Assembly: GCA_045863055.1 (NCBI GenBank)
Contig: BTUW01000007.1
Span: 1 to 64,000 of the forward strand
Direction of reading: 5' to 3'
DNA: 64,000 nt
Source of the DNA: UTCHB3 sp008363265
GTDB taxonomy: Bacteria > Bacteroidota > Ignavibacteria > Ignavibacteriales > Ignavibacteriaceae
The notes under the pieces are model-generated. The model was not told where the DNA came from, made no database searches, and saw only the letters and a program-made list of their open reading frames with translations. Positions 7,775 through 17,014 of this stretch are shown piece by piece. Every line of letters begins with the position of its first letter. Within the stretch, counting starts at the first letter, position 1. The translations under genes were made by a program, and so were the position numbers.

Positions 7775-8719
7775 TTGAAAAAGGTTTACGCGGTTATACT
7801 GAATTACAACGGCTACGAAGACACGATAAATTGTGTCAACAGCATTCTTAGGGAAGATCACGGTTCGGTGTTCCCCGTAGTGGTTGACAACGCCTCCCCT
7901 GACGGAAGTGGCCGGAAGTTAAAGGATGAGTTGAAGGATATTCCCGTTATCCTGAATGAAGAAAACTCAGGATATGCCGGCGGAATGAATACAGGTGCCA
8001 GGTACGCGCTTAAGAATAACGCCGATTACGTTCTTTATGTAAACAACGACACCGAATTTTCGGGCAGCACCATTTCAGAACTCGTGAAAGTTGCTGAAAA
8101 GGATACCCGGATCGGTATTGTTTCACCGAAGGTTCTCTATCTTGATGAGAGGGATAAAATTTACTGCGCTGGAAGCAGATATATCTTTTACCGATGCGGA
8201 AACGTATCCCTCGGAAAAGGAACGGACGCGGGAACGAACAGAAATGAAGAGGAAGATATCACTCATGCCGAGGGTGCATGTCTGCTTATTAAACGGGAAG
8301 TTTTTGAAACCACAGGATTCATGAGCGAATTCTTCTTCATGTATTTCGAGGACCTCGATTTCTCATTGAAGGTGAACAGGAAATTCAGAATAGTTTACGC
8401 TCCAAAAGCGGTGATGTATCACCAGTCGGGCGCGGGGAAAACGTTCGAAGAATACTCGGTACTGTATCATTATTATTTCACCCGGAACCGTTTTCTGATA
8501 TTCAGGAACCACAATCCGTTGGCGAAACTTTATGTTATACTCTATTCAACAGCGATCACAATGTTGAAATCTGTCGCGATCATCAGGGGATCGAATGAAA
8601 AAGGAGAGGCCCTCAAGGCGATCTGGGGCGGGTACTCAACAGGACTTGCCTTTATGCTTGGATTACGCAGACTTGATGAGTCGAAACCACTGAAGAAGAA
8701 CAAAGACCAAAGAAATTGA
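7775..8719 (+). CDS. Family 2 glycosyltransferase
   Basis: The 314-residue product starts at TTG 7775, nine bases after the previous stop. It opens with KKVYAVILNYNGYEDT, then VVDNASPDGSG, the NNDTEFSG metal-binding segment near residue 90, FFMYFEDLDFS near 190 and AVMYHQSGAG. This order is that of the GT2 rhamnosyl/GlcNAc-transferase-like family. The C-terminal third is hydrophobic and amphipathic (RNRFLIFRNHNP then LYVILYSTAITMLKS), probably peripheral membrane attachment. It resembles its upstream neighbour, and tandem GT2 copies commonly add successive sugars. The acceptor and donor cannot be told from sequence. Its stop overlaps the next start by four bases (TTGA), implying translational coupling. 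Confidence 0.88.
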   Translation: MKKVYAVILNYNGYEDTINCVNSILREDHGSVFPVVVDNASPDGSGRKLKDELKDIPVILNEENSGYAGGMNTGARYALKNNADYVLYVNNDTEFSGSTISELVKVAEKDTRIGIVSPKVLYLDERDKIYCAGSRYIFYRCGNVSLGKGTDAGTNRNEEEDITHAEGACLLIKREVFETTGFMSEFFFMYFEDLDFSLKVNRKFRIVYAPKAVMYHQSGAGKTFEEYSVLYHYYFTRNRFLIFRNHNPLAKLYVILYSTAITMLKSVAIIRGSNEKGEALKAIWGGYSTGLAFMLGLRRLDESKPLKKNKDQRN

Positions 8720-10119
8720 ACAAGAGACAGGAAAAGTTTTTACTAATTGCCGCTGACTTCGTGACGATAAATCTCGCGTGGGTGATATATTTCTTCATCC
8801 GGAACGAGTCAGGCATTTTCGCGCAGTTCACCGAACCGGGGTTCCTGATCCCGATGCTGGTGATCTTTTTCTACTGGCTGTTGCTTTTTGTCTTTTTCGG
8901 AATGTACCGCACCTGGTTCGCGCTGAGCAGGTTCGATGAGATATTTTCACTTGTCAAGACCACATTCTGGGGTACTTTCATCCTCTTTTTCGCGATCTTC
9001 ATAGATGATACCGGAACCGGTGAAAGCAAGGGGAACAGATTCCTTATTTTTATTTACTGGGGTCTGATGGTCAGTTTGACCATAACCGGAAGACTGCTGC
9101 TACGATCAGTTCAGAGAAAGCTTCTGATCAAGGGTATCGGCAGGAAAAAAGCAGTTATAGTAGGCTTCAACGACCGCGCGAGGGAGATCCACGATCAGAT
9201 AAATTCGCATCCCGCTCTCGGAATTGATGTTATCGCCTACGTGGCCATAAAAGAGGAGAACCTCGATAAGGAGTACAACGGAGTTAAAGTTATCGGCAGG
9301 GTTAACGAAATTGAGGACATAATTGACAGGCTTGGGGTTAAGGAAGTTGTGCTTTCTGTCAGCAGGCAGCATGACGACCTTTTGATCGAGATAATCTCCC
9401 GGTGTGAGAACAAGGATGTGAGGCTCAAGATCATTCCGGACCTCTACGAGATACTCAGTGGACAGGCTCGCACGATGCAACTCTACGGGTTCCCGTTGAT
9501 CGATATCAACCCTCAGTTAATGACCGAGTGGGAGCGCGCCGCCAAAAGGGTGATCGATGTGGTGGTTTCTTTCATCATGCTCATTCTCGCGGCGCCTGTA
9601 TTAATAGCCACTTCCATCGCGATAAAGATCGACAGCAAGGGGCCAGTGATCTATAAACAGGAGAGAAGCGGACTTAACGGAAAAGTTTTCAAGGTTTACA
9701 AGTTCCGCTCAATGTATCAGGATGCTGAAAAAAGAACCGGGCCGATCTGGTCGACCAAGGATGACCCCCGCATTACACGGGTGGGGAAATTCATCCGGAG
9801 GGTGAGGATCGATGAGCTGCCCCAGATCTGGAATGTATTCAAAGGCGAAATGAGTCTCGTAGGCCCCAGGCCGGAGCGCCCCTTCTTCGTTGAGCAGTTG
9901 GCCAAGGAGATTCCCTATTACAAAAGAAGACTTCGCGTGAGGCCCGGAATAACCGGTTGGGCCCAGGTGAAGCACAAGTATGATGAAAACATAGAAGATG
10001 TAAAAACAAAACTTCAGTTCGACCTCTTCTATATTGAGAACATGTCGCTTAAAACCGACATAAAGATTCTGTTCAGAACGGTATTTGTAGTGCTGTTCGG
10101 CAAAGGACATTACGATTAA
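8716..10119 (+). CDS. Polyprenyl-phosphate sugar-1-phosphate transferase (WcaJ/WbaP type)
   Basis: This 467-residue enzyme should start glycan synthesis by moving a sugar-1-phosphate from an NDP-sugar to undecaprenyl phosphate in the inner membrane. It has four N-terminal membrane helices (about 7-130), a Rossmann-like middle domain (KKAVIVGFNDRAREI near 144), a re-entrant helix near 280-302, and the full bacterial sugar transferase core. That core includes KFRSM at 329-333, the D-E pair in RIDELPQ at 364-370, SLVGPRPERP at 380-389 and PGITGWAQV. All expected catalytic residues are present, in contrast to the shortened homologous domain at 10877-12856. The TTG start at 8716 overlaps the previous stop. 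The donor sugar is unknown. Confidence 0.92.
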   Translation: MNKRQEKFLLIAADFVTINLAWVIYFFIRNESGIFAQFTEPGFLIPMLVIFFYWLLLFVFFGMYRTWFALSRFDEIFSLVKTTFWGTFILFFAIFIDDTGTGESKGNRFLIFIYWGLMVSLTITGRLLLRSVQRKLLIKGIGRKKAVIVGFNDRAREIHDQINSHPALGIDVIAYVAIKEENLDKEYNGVKVIGRVNEIEDIIDRLGVKEVVLSVSRQHDDLLIEIISRCENKDVRLKIIPDLYEILSGQARTMQLYGFPLIDINPQLMTEWERAAKRVIDVVVSFIMLILAAPVLIATSIAIKIDSKGPVIYKQERSGLNGKVFKVYKFRSMYQDAEKRTGPIWSTKDDPRITRVGKFIRRVRIDELPQIWNVFKGEMSLVGPRPERPFFVEQLAKEIPYYKRRLRVRPGITGWAQVKHKYDENIEDVKTKLQFDLFYIENMSLKTDIKILFRTVFVVLFGKGHYD

Positions 10120-10141
10120 CGCCCCGAAAAACGGATTACAT

Positions 10142-10864
10142 ATGGATAAGAAGACATTAATTATAGTGCCCACCTACAATGAGAGAGAGAATATCGAAAA
10201 CCTCCTCCCCGTGCTTTTTAGCCTTGGGGTTGAAGGGCTCCACGTCCTTGTGGTGGACGACAATTCACCCGACGGGACAGGAGAATACGTCCAGCAGCAG
10301 GCGGAGCTGAACGAAAAGATACACATCCTCAGAAGGGCAGGCAAGATGGGCCTTGGTACGGCATACTGCGCCGGGTTCAAGTACGCCATCGACAACGGAT
10401 ACGATTACGTCTTCGAGATGGATGCCGATTTTTCACATGATCCAAACCTCGTTCCAAAGTTTTTGGAAAAGATCGGTCCTGCCGATCTCGTGATCGGAAG
10501 CCGTTACCTCACCGGGGTGAATGTGATCAACTGGCCGATGAAGAGGCTATTGCTCAGCTACTTCGCCAACTGGTACACAAGGTTCATCACAGGACTTCCG
10601 ATAAAGGACGCCACGGGTGGCTACAAATGCTTCAAGGTTGAAGTGCTTAAGTCGATCGATCTCGACAAGATCCAGTCGAATGGCTACGCCTTCCAGATCG
10701 AGATGAACTTCAAAGCCTGGAAGAAGGGGTTCAAGCTTGATGAGATACCGATAATCTTTTTCGACCGTTTTCAGGGTACATCAAAGATGTCGAAAAAGAT
10801 CGTCTATGAGGCGGTTTTCATGGTCTGGAAGCTCCGGTTCAAAAGTTTGTTCGGGACGCTCTAA
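10142..10864 (+). CDS. Polyprenol-phosphate mannosyltransferase-like GT2 (Dpm1 type)
   Basis: The 240-residue product has IIVPTYNERENIENLL at the N-terminus, VVDDNSPDGTG, then EMDADFSHDP near residue 95 and GSRYLTG, the signature order of dolichol-phosphate mannose synthases. There is no C-terminal GtrA-type membrane domain, so it is the short, single-domain form. It should load a hexose, probably mannose or glucose, from an NDP-sugar onto a polyprenyl phosphate for later transfer outside the membrane. Gap to the preceding sugar transferase is 22 bases. The sugar is inferred from the family only. Confidence 0.88.
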   Translation: MDKKTLIIVPTYNERENIENLLPVLFSLGVEGLHVLVVDDNSPDGTGEYVQQQAELNEKIHILRRAGKMGLGTAYCAGFKYAIDNGYDYVFEMDADFSHDPNLVPKFLEKIGPADLVIGSRYLTGVNVINWPMKRLLLSYFANWYTRFITGLPIKDATGGYKCFKVEVLKSIDLDKIQSNGYAFQIEMNFKAWKKGFKLDEIPIIFFDRFQGTSKMSKKIVYEAVFMVWKLRFKSLFGTL

Positions 10865-10876
10865 GGGCGATCTACT

Positions 10877-12856
10877 GTGGACCTCTCGATAATAATTGTC
10901 AACTATAATGTAAAGGAGTTCATCCAGAACCTGCTTGAGTCGATTAAGAGTGCTTCAAAGAAGATATCGACTGAAGTGATCATAGTTGACAATGCCTCTG
11001 ACGATGGAAGTATTGAACTCATCCGGCAGAAATATCCATGGGTAAAGCTGATCGTAAACTCCCGGAATCTCGGTTTCAGCAAGGCCAATAACCTTGGGCT
11101 CAAAGAATCCACCGGGAAATATCTCCTCCTCCTGAATCCTGACACTCTTGTGAAAGAAGACACATTTGAAAAGATGATCGATTTCTTCGAGGCAACACCG
11201 GATGCGGGAATGGCGGGGTGTAAACTTCTGAACACCGACGGTACACTTCAACTCGCCTGCAGGCGCGGGTTCCCGGGGCCCTGGGCATCATTTACGAAGG
11301 TGACCGGGCTCTCAACACTTTTCCCTAAAAGCCCTCTTTTCGCCCGTTATAATCTCACCTACCTTGATGAGAACAAGACGTATGCAGTTGATGCCATTTC
11401 GGGCGCGTTTATGATGTTCAAACGGGAAGTGTATGAAAAGACCGGCGGACTCGATGAGACCTTCTTCATGTACGGTGAAGACCTGGACCTCTGTTACAGG
11501 GTGAACAAGGCTGGATATAAAGTCTATTACGTTCACTCAACCGAGATCATCCATTATAAAGGGGAGAGCACAAAAAGAAGCAACCTTAATGAAGTGAAGG
11601 TGTTCTACGAGGCGATGCACATCTTTGTAAAGAAGTATTATTCCGGTTCATGGTTTCTGCTTCTGTTCCTCCGCTCGGCAATATTTTTCAGGGAAATGCT
11701 GGCGTTTCTTGGTAAGAAAAAGCTTGTTATCGTTTCCCTGCTTATGGATATGCTGTTTTATAATCTCACGATGATGTTCGCGGTTGAGGTTTACACCAGG
11801 TACAAGAAGTGGGAGACCGGCATCCCTGATTATGGTATACCGGTAATTTACACCATTCCGGTTCTGGTTCATCTGTTTACATCCGCAGTGCTCTCGGTTT
11901 ACAAAAAAGACCGGCTCTCGGTGCTGAGAACATTCGGGGCAGTGATCACGGGATTTTTTGTGATAACCTCACTCACGTTCTTCTTCAAGGACTATGCATT
12001 TTCCCGTGGAGTGGTTCTGATACTCTACTTCACGCTGCCGTTCACACTCGGCGGATGGAGGATATTCGCGAAATTGTGGTTCAAAGCCGGGGTTTCGGGT
12101 GATGTTTCATTCCGGAAGAAGGCTGCGATAGTCGGTACAGGCGAGGAGGCGATAAGACTTGCGAACAAGCTCCTGAAGAAAAAAGGAGGTTCGAGGATAG
12201 CGGGACTTATCGGAACAAAACGCATTCAGATCGGGGAGAGGATCGAGGGTTTTGAGGTTATCGGAAGTCTGGATAATATTATACGTGTGATCAGGGAGCG
12301 GGGGATAGAGGAGGTAATTTTTACCACCGGTGAGCTGAGTTACAACGCGATAATCGGAATTGTTGCCGCCTGCCGGCGTGAAAACGTTGAGTTCCAGATA
12401 ACCGGTGGTGAGAGTGATTTCATGGTAAGTAAATCTGAAGTTTCGATCCTTAATGAGATCCAGCTATTCGAAGTTAACTACAATATCGGCCTTCCGCTTC
12501 ACCGGGTTATAAAGAAATCCTTTGATTTTCTCTTTTCCCTTTTTATCTTGATTTTCTTATTTCCGTTTCTTTTTGTCGTGAGGTTGATAACGGGGCGAAA
12601 AAGCGGACTTTACCGGTTTACAAGCGGTCTTTCACGCGTGTTAACGGGTGAGTACAGCATTGTTGGCCCAAAAAGTGGGGCATCGGTTGGCGAACCGTGG
12701 CTGGGGAAGAAGGGCCTTACAGGCTTCTGGTTCACGGATATTGATGAGGATGAAGACTCAGCGAAATCAGACATTTTTTACGCCAAGAACCAGAACATCT
12801 GGCTTGATCTTGAGATCATTGGCAAGACATTTAATAAACTAATAAACGAAAATTAA
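10877..12856 (+). CDS. GT2 fused to a WcaJ-like protein with a shortened catalytic core
   Basis: This 659-residue protein starts at GTG 10877. Residues 1-235 are a complete family 2 glycosyltransferase (IIIVNYNVKEF, NPDT at 87-90, MYGEDLD near 198). Residues about 259-395 hold several membrane helices, 415-500 a Rossmann-like domain (AAIVGTGEEA), and 552-572 one further helix. This is the architecture of WcaJ/WbaP sugar transferases. The C-terminus then aligns with the end of that family: SIVGP at 594-598, KGLTGFWF near 612, and SDIFYAKNQNIWLDLEII. The roughly 65-70 residues carrying KFRSM and the catalytic D-E pair are absent. The GT2 half is probably active; the second half is likely inactive or has a binding role. 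No frameshift is seen. Confidence 0.8.
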   Translation: MDLSIIIVNYNVKEFIQNLLESIKSASKKISTEVIIVDNASDDGSIELIRQKYPWVKLIVNSRNLGFSKANNLGLKESTGKYLLLLNPDTLVKEDTFEKMIDFFEATPDAGMAGCKLLNTDGTLQLACRRGFPGPWASFTKVTGLSTLFPKSPLFARYNLTYLDENKTYAVDAISGAFMMFKREVYEKTGGLDETFFMYGEDLDLCYRVNKAGYKVYYVHSTEIIHYKGESTKRSNLNEVKVFYEAMHIFVKKYYSGSWFLLLFLRSAIFFREMLAFLGKKKLVIVSLLMDMLFYNLTMMFAVEVYTRYKKWETGIPDYGIPVIYTIPVLVHLFTSAVLSVYKKDRLSVLRTFGAVITGFFVITSLTFFFKDYAFSRGVVLILYFTLPFTLGGWRIFAKLWFKAGVSGDVSFRKKAAIVGTGEEAIRLANKLLKKKGGSRIAGLIGTKRIQIGERIEGFEVIGSLDNIIRVIRERGIEEVIFTTGELSYNAIIGIVAACRRENVEFQITGGESDFMVSKSEVSILNEIQLFEVNYNIGLPLHRVIKKSFDFLFSLFILIFLFPFLFVVRLITGRKSGLYRFTSGLSRVLTGEYSIVGPKSGASVGEPWLGKKGLTGFWFTDIDEDEDSAKSDIFYAKNQNIWLDLEIIGKTFNKLINEN

Positions 12857-12857
12857 C

Positions 12858-13808
12858 ATGGCAAAGACGATACTGGACTTTGAAAAACCGATCATCGAAC
12901 TCGAGGAGAAACTCGTTGAGATGAAGAGGGCATCGGATGGACTTCAGATCGACGGCGAGATCGCCAAGATCGAGGAGAAGGTCAGACAGCTTAAAGAGAA
13001 CATCTACCAGAGCCTCACACGGTGGCAGAAGGTACAGCTTGCCCGCCATCCGGACAGACCATACACGCTCGATTATATCTACAACATGACCAGCAGTTTC
13101 ATGGAACTGCACGGCGACCGCACATTCGGTGACGACAAAGCCGTGGTGGGTGGTTTCGCGAAGATCGGTGACTTTAAGGTAATGATCATCGGGCAGCAGA
13201 AAGGCCGTGACACCAAGAGCAACCTGTACCGCAACTTCGGAATGCCGAACCCTGAAGGGTACCGCAAGGCACTCCGTCTGATGAAACTGGCCGAGAAGTT
13301 CAACCTTCCCGTGGTTACGCTTCTCGACACTCCCGGTGCATTCCCCGGTCTTGAAGCTGAAGAACGTGGTCAGGCTGAGGCGATCGCACGGAATCTACTT
13401 GAGATGGCAAGACTGAGGGTGCCGATCGTGGTAGTCATCATTGGCGAAGGAGCCAGTGGAGGCGCGCTCGGAATGGGTGTGGGCGACAGGATACTCATGC
13501 TTGAGAACGCCTGGTACTCTGTTATAAGTCCAGAATCCTGCTCCAGCATCCTCTGGAGGAGCTGGGAATATAAAGAGCAGGCTGCCGAAGCACTGAAACT
13601 GACAGCGCAGGATCTGTTACCTCTTAAGGTGATCGACAGGATCATTCCTGAACCCCTTGGCGGCGCGCACAAGAACCACCAGGAAATGGCCGATATCCTG
13701 AAAGGAATATTGGTTGAGGAGCTTACAAATCTCGTGAAGATCAAGCCTGATAAGCTGGTTGATTCCCGCATCGAGAAATTTGCCGGCATAGGAGCGTATC
13801 AGGAGTAA
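12858..13808 (+). CDS. accA: Acetyl-CoA carboxylase carboxyltransferase subunit alpha
   Basis: AccA is the alpha subunit of the carboxyltransferase that moves CO2 from biotin to acetyl-CoA to form malonyl-CoA for fatty acid synthesis. The 316-residue product is the usual length. It shows LDFEKPIIELEEKL at the start, RHPDRPYTLDYI near 55, RNFGMPNPEGYRKALRL near 115, DTPGAFPG near 155, and EGASGGALGMGVGDRILM near 195. AccD is not in this window. Two bases after the fused glycosyltransferase, so it belongs to the same transcript. Confidence 0.97.
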   Translation: MAKTILDFEKPIIELEEKLVEMKRASDGLQIDGEIAKIEEKVRQLKENIYQSLTRWQKVQLARHPDRPYTLDYIYNMTSSFMELHGDRTFGDDKAVVGGFAKIGDFKVMIIGQQKGRDTKSNLYRNFGMPNPEGYRKALRLMKLAEKFNLPVVTLLDTPGAFPGLEAEERGQAEAIARNLLEMARLRVPIVVVIIGEGASGGALGMGVGDRILMLENAWYSVISPESCSSILWRSWEYKEQAAEALKLTAQDLLPLKVIDRIIPEPLGGAHKNHQEMADILKGILVEELTNLVKIKPDKLVDSRIEKFAGIGAYQE

Positions 13809-13810
13809 AG

Positions 13811-14218
13811 ATGGTCTCCAATAAAACAACCATCCGTATCCGGTACGCGGATACTGACCAAATGAAGTTCGTCTACAACGGTAAGTACCTCGAGTTCTTC
13901 GAAGTGGGGCGTACTGAAATGATCCGTGAGATGGGGATGTCTTACAAGGAATTTGAAGATGCAGGATTCATGCTGCCTCTCAACGATGCATACATAAAAT
14001 ATCACTCTCCGGCATTTTATGATGATGTACTCGAGATCGAATCGCGGCTTGAATCGAAGCCGATGGCCCGGCTGCGGATCGATTACACCATCCGGGTCGG
14101 GGAAAGAGTGATAGCTACAGGCTATACCCAACATGCTTTTTTAAGTGTTGAATCAGGCAGGCCTGTAAGATCCCCTGAGATCTTTAACAAACTTATTGAG
14201 AAATATTTTAAGGAATAA
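13811..14218 (+). CDS. Acyl-CoA thioesterase, YbgC/4HBT family
   Basis: The 135-residue product is a single hot-dog fold domain. IRYADTDQMKFVYNGKYLEF near residue 10 contains the catalytic aspartate of the 4-hydroxybenzoyl-CoA thioesterase family, followed by the Y-N-x-K-Y-L-E-F helix start. EVGRTEMIREMG and the sheet segment YHSPAFYDDVLEIES are also typical. The substrate cannot be set from sequence; family members hydrolyse short or long acyl-CoA. Location between accA and nadC, two bases after accA, suggests a shared transcript, with acyl-chain metabolism as a plausible theme. Confidence 0.85.
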   Translation: MVSNKTTIRIRYADTDQMKFVYNGKYLEFFEVGRTEMIREMGMSYKEFEDAGFMLPLNDAYIKYHSPAFYDDVLEIESRLESKPMARLRIDYTIRVGERVIATGYTQHAFLSVESGRPVRSPEIFNKLIEKYFKE

Positions 14219-14221
14219 TTT

Positions 14222-15070
14222 CTGAAACAGGTAGATCGAATAATTGAGTCGGCGCTCGAAGAGGACATCAAGAGCGGCGACATAACAACCGAAGCAATTT
14301 TAAAAGATCGCCGGCTTGCTACCGGCATTTTCAGAGCAAAGGCCGGTGGCATCCTTTCCGGTGTTGCTGTGGCCCGCCAGGTTTTTGAACTTGTCGACGA
14401 AACGGTCGAGTTTAATGCCTTTCACGAGGACGGTTCGGAGATCAAGGCCGGCGATGTGCTGATCGAAGTGGAGGGTAACGCCGCTTCAATCCTTACCGCG
14501 GAGCGTACAGCTCTCAACTTCCTTCAGAGGATGTCTGGCATTGCCACCTTGGCAGCTGCATATGCCGATGCGGTTGAAGGCACATCCGCAAGAATACTCG
14601 ATACACGCAAAACAGCCCCCGGGCTGAGGCTCACTGACAAGCTTGCCGTAAAAACAGGCGGCTGTCTGAATCACAGGACAGGTCTTTACGACATGTATCT
14701 CATCAAAGACAACCACATTGAGGCAGCCGGCTCGATCGCCGCAGCAGTAAAGGCCGTGAAGGAACATCAGCTCGAGAATGAAACCTCGTACAAGATCGAG
14801 GTTGAGGTGAAGAACCTTGAAGAACTTCAGGAGGCACTTGCCAGTGGTGTCGATGTCATCATGCTCGACAATTTCGAGGTTGCTCAGATCAAAGAGGCGG
14901 TTGCGATCACAAACAACACCTGTCTGCTCGAGGCTTCCGGCGGTATCACTCTCAAGAATGTAAGAGCCGTTGCAGAGACCGGGGTTGACTACATCTCTGT
15001 TGGAGAACTCACTCACTCCGCCAGGGCGCTCGATATCTCACTCGATCTGAAACTGAAACCCCTGGAATGA
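14222..15070 (+). CDS. nadC: Nicotinate-nucleotide pyrophosphorylase (quinolinate phosphoribosyltransferase)
   Basis: NadC forms nicotinate mononucleotide from quinolinate and PRPP in NAD synthesis. The conserved N-terminus starts at a CTG codon, 14222: translation gives KQVDRIIESALEEDIKSGDI after the start, which aligns with family N-termini. No ATG, GTG or TTG is available upstream in frame, and a stop (14216-14218) directly precedes. AGGA at 14211-14214 lies 7 bases before CTG, good spacing. An internal GTG at 14369 would remove about 49 conserved residues. Later motifs are ERTALNFLQRMSG, DTRKTAPGLR, GGCLNHRTGLYDM, KDNHI and ASGGI. The 282-residue length fits the family. Confidence 0.92.
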   Translation: MKQVDRIIESALEEDIKSGDITTEAILKDRRLATGIFRAKAGGILSGVAVARQVFELVDETVEFNAFHEDGSEIKAGDVLIEVEGNAASILTAERTALNFLQRMSGIATLAAAYADAVEGTSARILDTRKTAPGLRLTDKLAVKTGGCLNHRTGLYDMYLIKDNHIEAAGSIAAAVKAVKEHQLENETSYKIEVEVKNLEELQEALASGVDVIMLDNFEVAQIKEAVAITNNTCLLEASGGITLKNVRAVAETGVDYISVGELTHSARALDISLDLKLKPLE

Positions 15071-16548
15071 TCGACAAGCTAAAACAACTTTCAAAGGAAA
15101 CGGTGATCTACGGGATATCGACCGTGGTGGGCCGTTTCCTTAATTTTGTTTTGGTGCCTTTCTACAGCAATATTTTCAATCCGAACGATATGGGGGTTGT
15201 TGCAAACCTCTATGCCTATATGGCGGTGTTCAACATAGTATTCATTTACGGGATGGATTCAGCATTTCTGAAGATGGGCTCATTGCCTGAGAACAAGGGT
15301 TCGAAGAAGGTATTCACCACTTCTTATTTTACCGTGCTTTCTACCGGTGCTTTGTTCGCGCTTGTACTTTATATGATAAAGCCCTCTCTTGGGGTTGCGA
15401 TCAGTATCGATGCTGCTGTTGCCGCTAATTACCAGCATCTTATTTCGTATTCGATCAATATACTCCTTCTCGACGCGTTGTCAGTTCTTCCGTTCATTGC
15501 CCTGAGGCTTGAGAACAAGGCGATCACATTCTCGAAGATCAGGGTGATCAACATTCTCATCAACATCGGGTTGAACTTCGTTCTGATACTTGGTTTCGAC
15601 ATGGGGGTTGAGGCTGTTTTTATTTCGAACCTAATCGCTTCTGTTTACACATTTTTAGCCCTTACACCCTATGTGTACGCGAACCTCTCTTTTGAGTTCG
15701 AGTTTCAGTTGCTGAAGAGGCTGATGAAGTTCGGGCTTCCTTTCCTCCCGGCGGGATTCGCGGCGATGCTTATGCAGGTTGTCGATAAACCGATAGTTGA
15801 GAGATTGACCGATCTGAAAACGCTTGGTATTTACAACGCGAATTATAAACTCGGGATATTTATGATGCTCTTTGTGAGCATGTTCCAGTTCGCGTGGCAG
15901 CCATTCTTCCTTAAACATGCATCGGATGACAGCGCGAAAGACCTTTTTGCCAAGGTATTCACATATTTTACAATTGTCGGCAGCGTGATAGTTGTCTATC
16001 TCACCCTTTTTATTGAGGATATCACCGGGTTCGGTTTCGGAAGGATACACTTCCTTGGTGAGGCATTCTGGTCGGGGCGCGATATCATTCCGGTTATACT
16101 TCTGGGATATCTGTTCTACGGGTTTTACGTTAATTTTAATGCATCTTTTTACATCAAAGAGAAGAGTATCCCGGTACCAGTACTTCTTGGTATTGGAGCG
16201 GTTGCCAACGTGGTTCTGAATTTCGCGTTGATTCCCGTGATGGGAATAATGGGAGCCGCTCTTGCCACGCTTGGGGCGTATGTTATCATTGCTTTTTCAT
16301 TCTTTTATTATGGCAAAAAGCTGTTTGAAATTAATTATGAATACCGGAAGATAATCACCGTGCTGATCCTGATAACCGTGGTGTTCGGCGTCTACTATAC
16401 AATGATCGAAGGAGCGGGAGTCTCGATTTTTATAAAGATCATCCTCGCTGTCCTTTATCCGGCCGCGCTCGTACTCACAGGAGTGGTTAGCACGCGTGAG
16501 CTTACGATAGTCAAGGAAACAATTTCAGGAAAACTTCGAAGGAAATAA
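15067..16548 (+). CDS. Oligosaccharide flippase (Wzx/MVF-like)
   Basis: The 493-residue product is almost wholly hydrophobic, with about 14 predicted membrane helices and the opening KQLSKETVIYGISTVVGRF typical of the polysaccharide_synt family. It should move lipid-linked glycan repeats across the inner membrane, which suits its place beside the sugar transferase and glycosyltransferases. The ATG overlaps the nadC stop by four bases (ATGA), so it is translationally coupled. No matching Wzy polymerase or chain-length regulator is visible in the window. Confidence 0.85.
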   Translation: MIDKLKQLSKETVIYGISTVVGRFLNFVLVPFYSNIFNPNDMGVVANLYAYMAVFNIVFIYGMDSAFLKMGSLPENKGSKKVFTTSYFTVLSTGALFALVLYMIKPSLGVAISIDAAVAANYQHLISYSINILLLDALSVLPFIALRLENKAITFSKIRVINILINIGLNFVLILGFDMGVEAVFISNLIASVYTFLALTPYVYANLSFEFEFQLLKRLMKFGLPFLPAGFAAMLMQVVDKPIVERLTDLKTLGIYNANYKLGIFMMLFVSMFQFAWQPFFLKHASDDSAKDLFAKVFTYFTIVGSVIVVYLTLFIEDITGFGFGRIHFLGEAFWSGRDIIPVILLGYLFYGFYVNFNASFYIKEKSIPVPVLLGIGAVANVVLNFALIPVMGIMGAALATLGAYVIIAFSFFYYGKKLFEINYEYRKIITVLILITVVFGVYYTMIEGAGVSIFIKIILAVLYPAALVLTGVVSTRELTIVKETISGKLRRK

Positions 16549-16553
16549 TACGA

Positions 16554-17012
16554 ATGAGCAACGATCCGGTATTGAAATTCAGAAGAATTGATCAGGCGAT
16601 GAGCGATATTCCCTTACCTGAATATCAGACCGAAGGGGCGGCAGGGATGGATATCAGGGCCGGCATCAGTGAACCGCTTGTGATCGTGAAGGGCGGATTT
16701 GCCGCCGTTCCAACCAACCTTCAGGTTGAGATACCTCACGGTTACGAGATACAGGTACGCCCCAGAAGCGGACTTGCCTTCAAGAACGGGATCGGTGTTC
16801 TCAACGCCCCCGGCACGATCGATGAAGATTACAGGGGCGAGATAAAGGTGATCCTTTTCAATTTCGGTCCGGAAGACTTTGTGATCAACCGCGGTGACAG
16901 GATCGCGCAACTGATCCTCGGCCGTGTCCACAAGGCGGAAATAATAGAAACTCATGAACTCAGCGATACAGAAAGAGGAACCGGCGGGTTCGGCTCAACA
17001 GGGAAGGGATAG
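16554..17012 (+). CDS. dut: dUTP diphosphatase
   Basis: Trimeric dUTPase, which hydrolyses dUTP to dUMP and keeps uracil out of DNA. All five motifs can be seen in 152 residues: AAGMDIRAG near 29, PRSGLAFKNGIGVLNAPGTI with the catalytic aspartate region DEDYRGEI, GDRIAQLIL, and the C-terminal arm RGTGGFGSTG. It lies two bases before dnaE, so nucleotide quality control and replication are cotranscribed. Confidence 0.97.
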   Translation: MSNDPVLKFRRIDQAMSDIPLPEYQTEGAAGMDIRAGISEPLVIVKGGFAAVPTNLQVEIPHGYEIQVRPRSGLAFKNGIGVLNAPGTIDEDYRGEIKVILFNFGPEDFVINRGDRIAQLILGRVHKAEIIETHELSDTERGTGGFGSTGKG

Positions 17013-17014
17013 GA

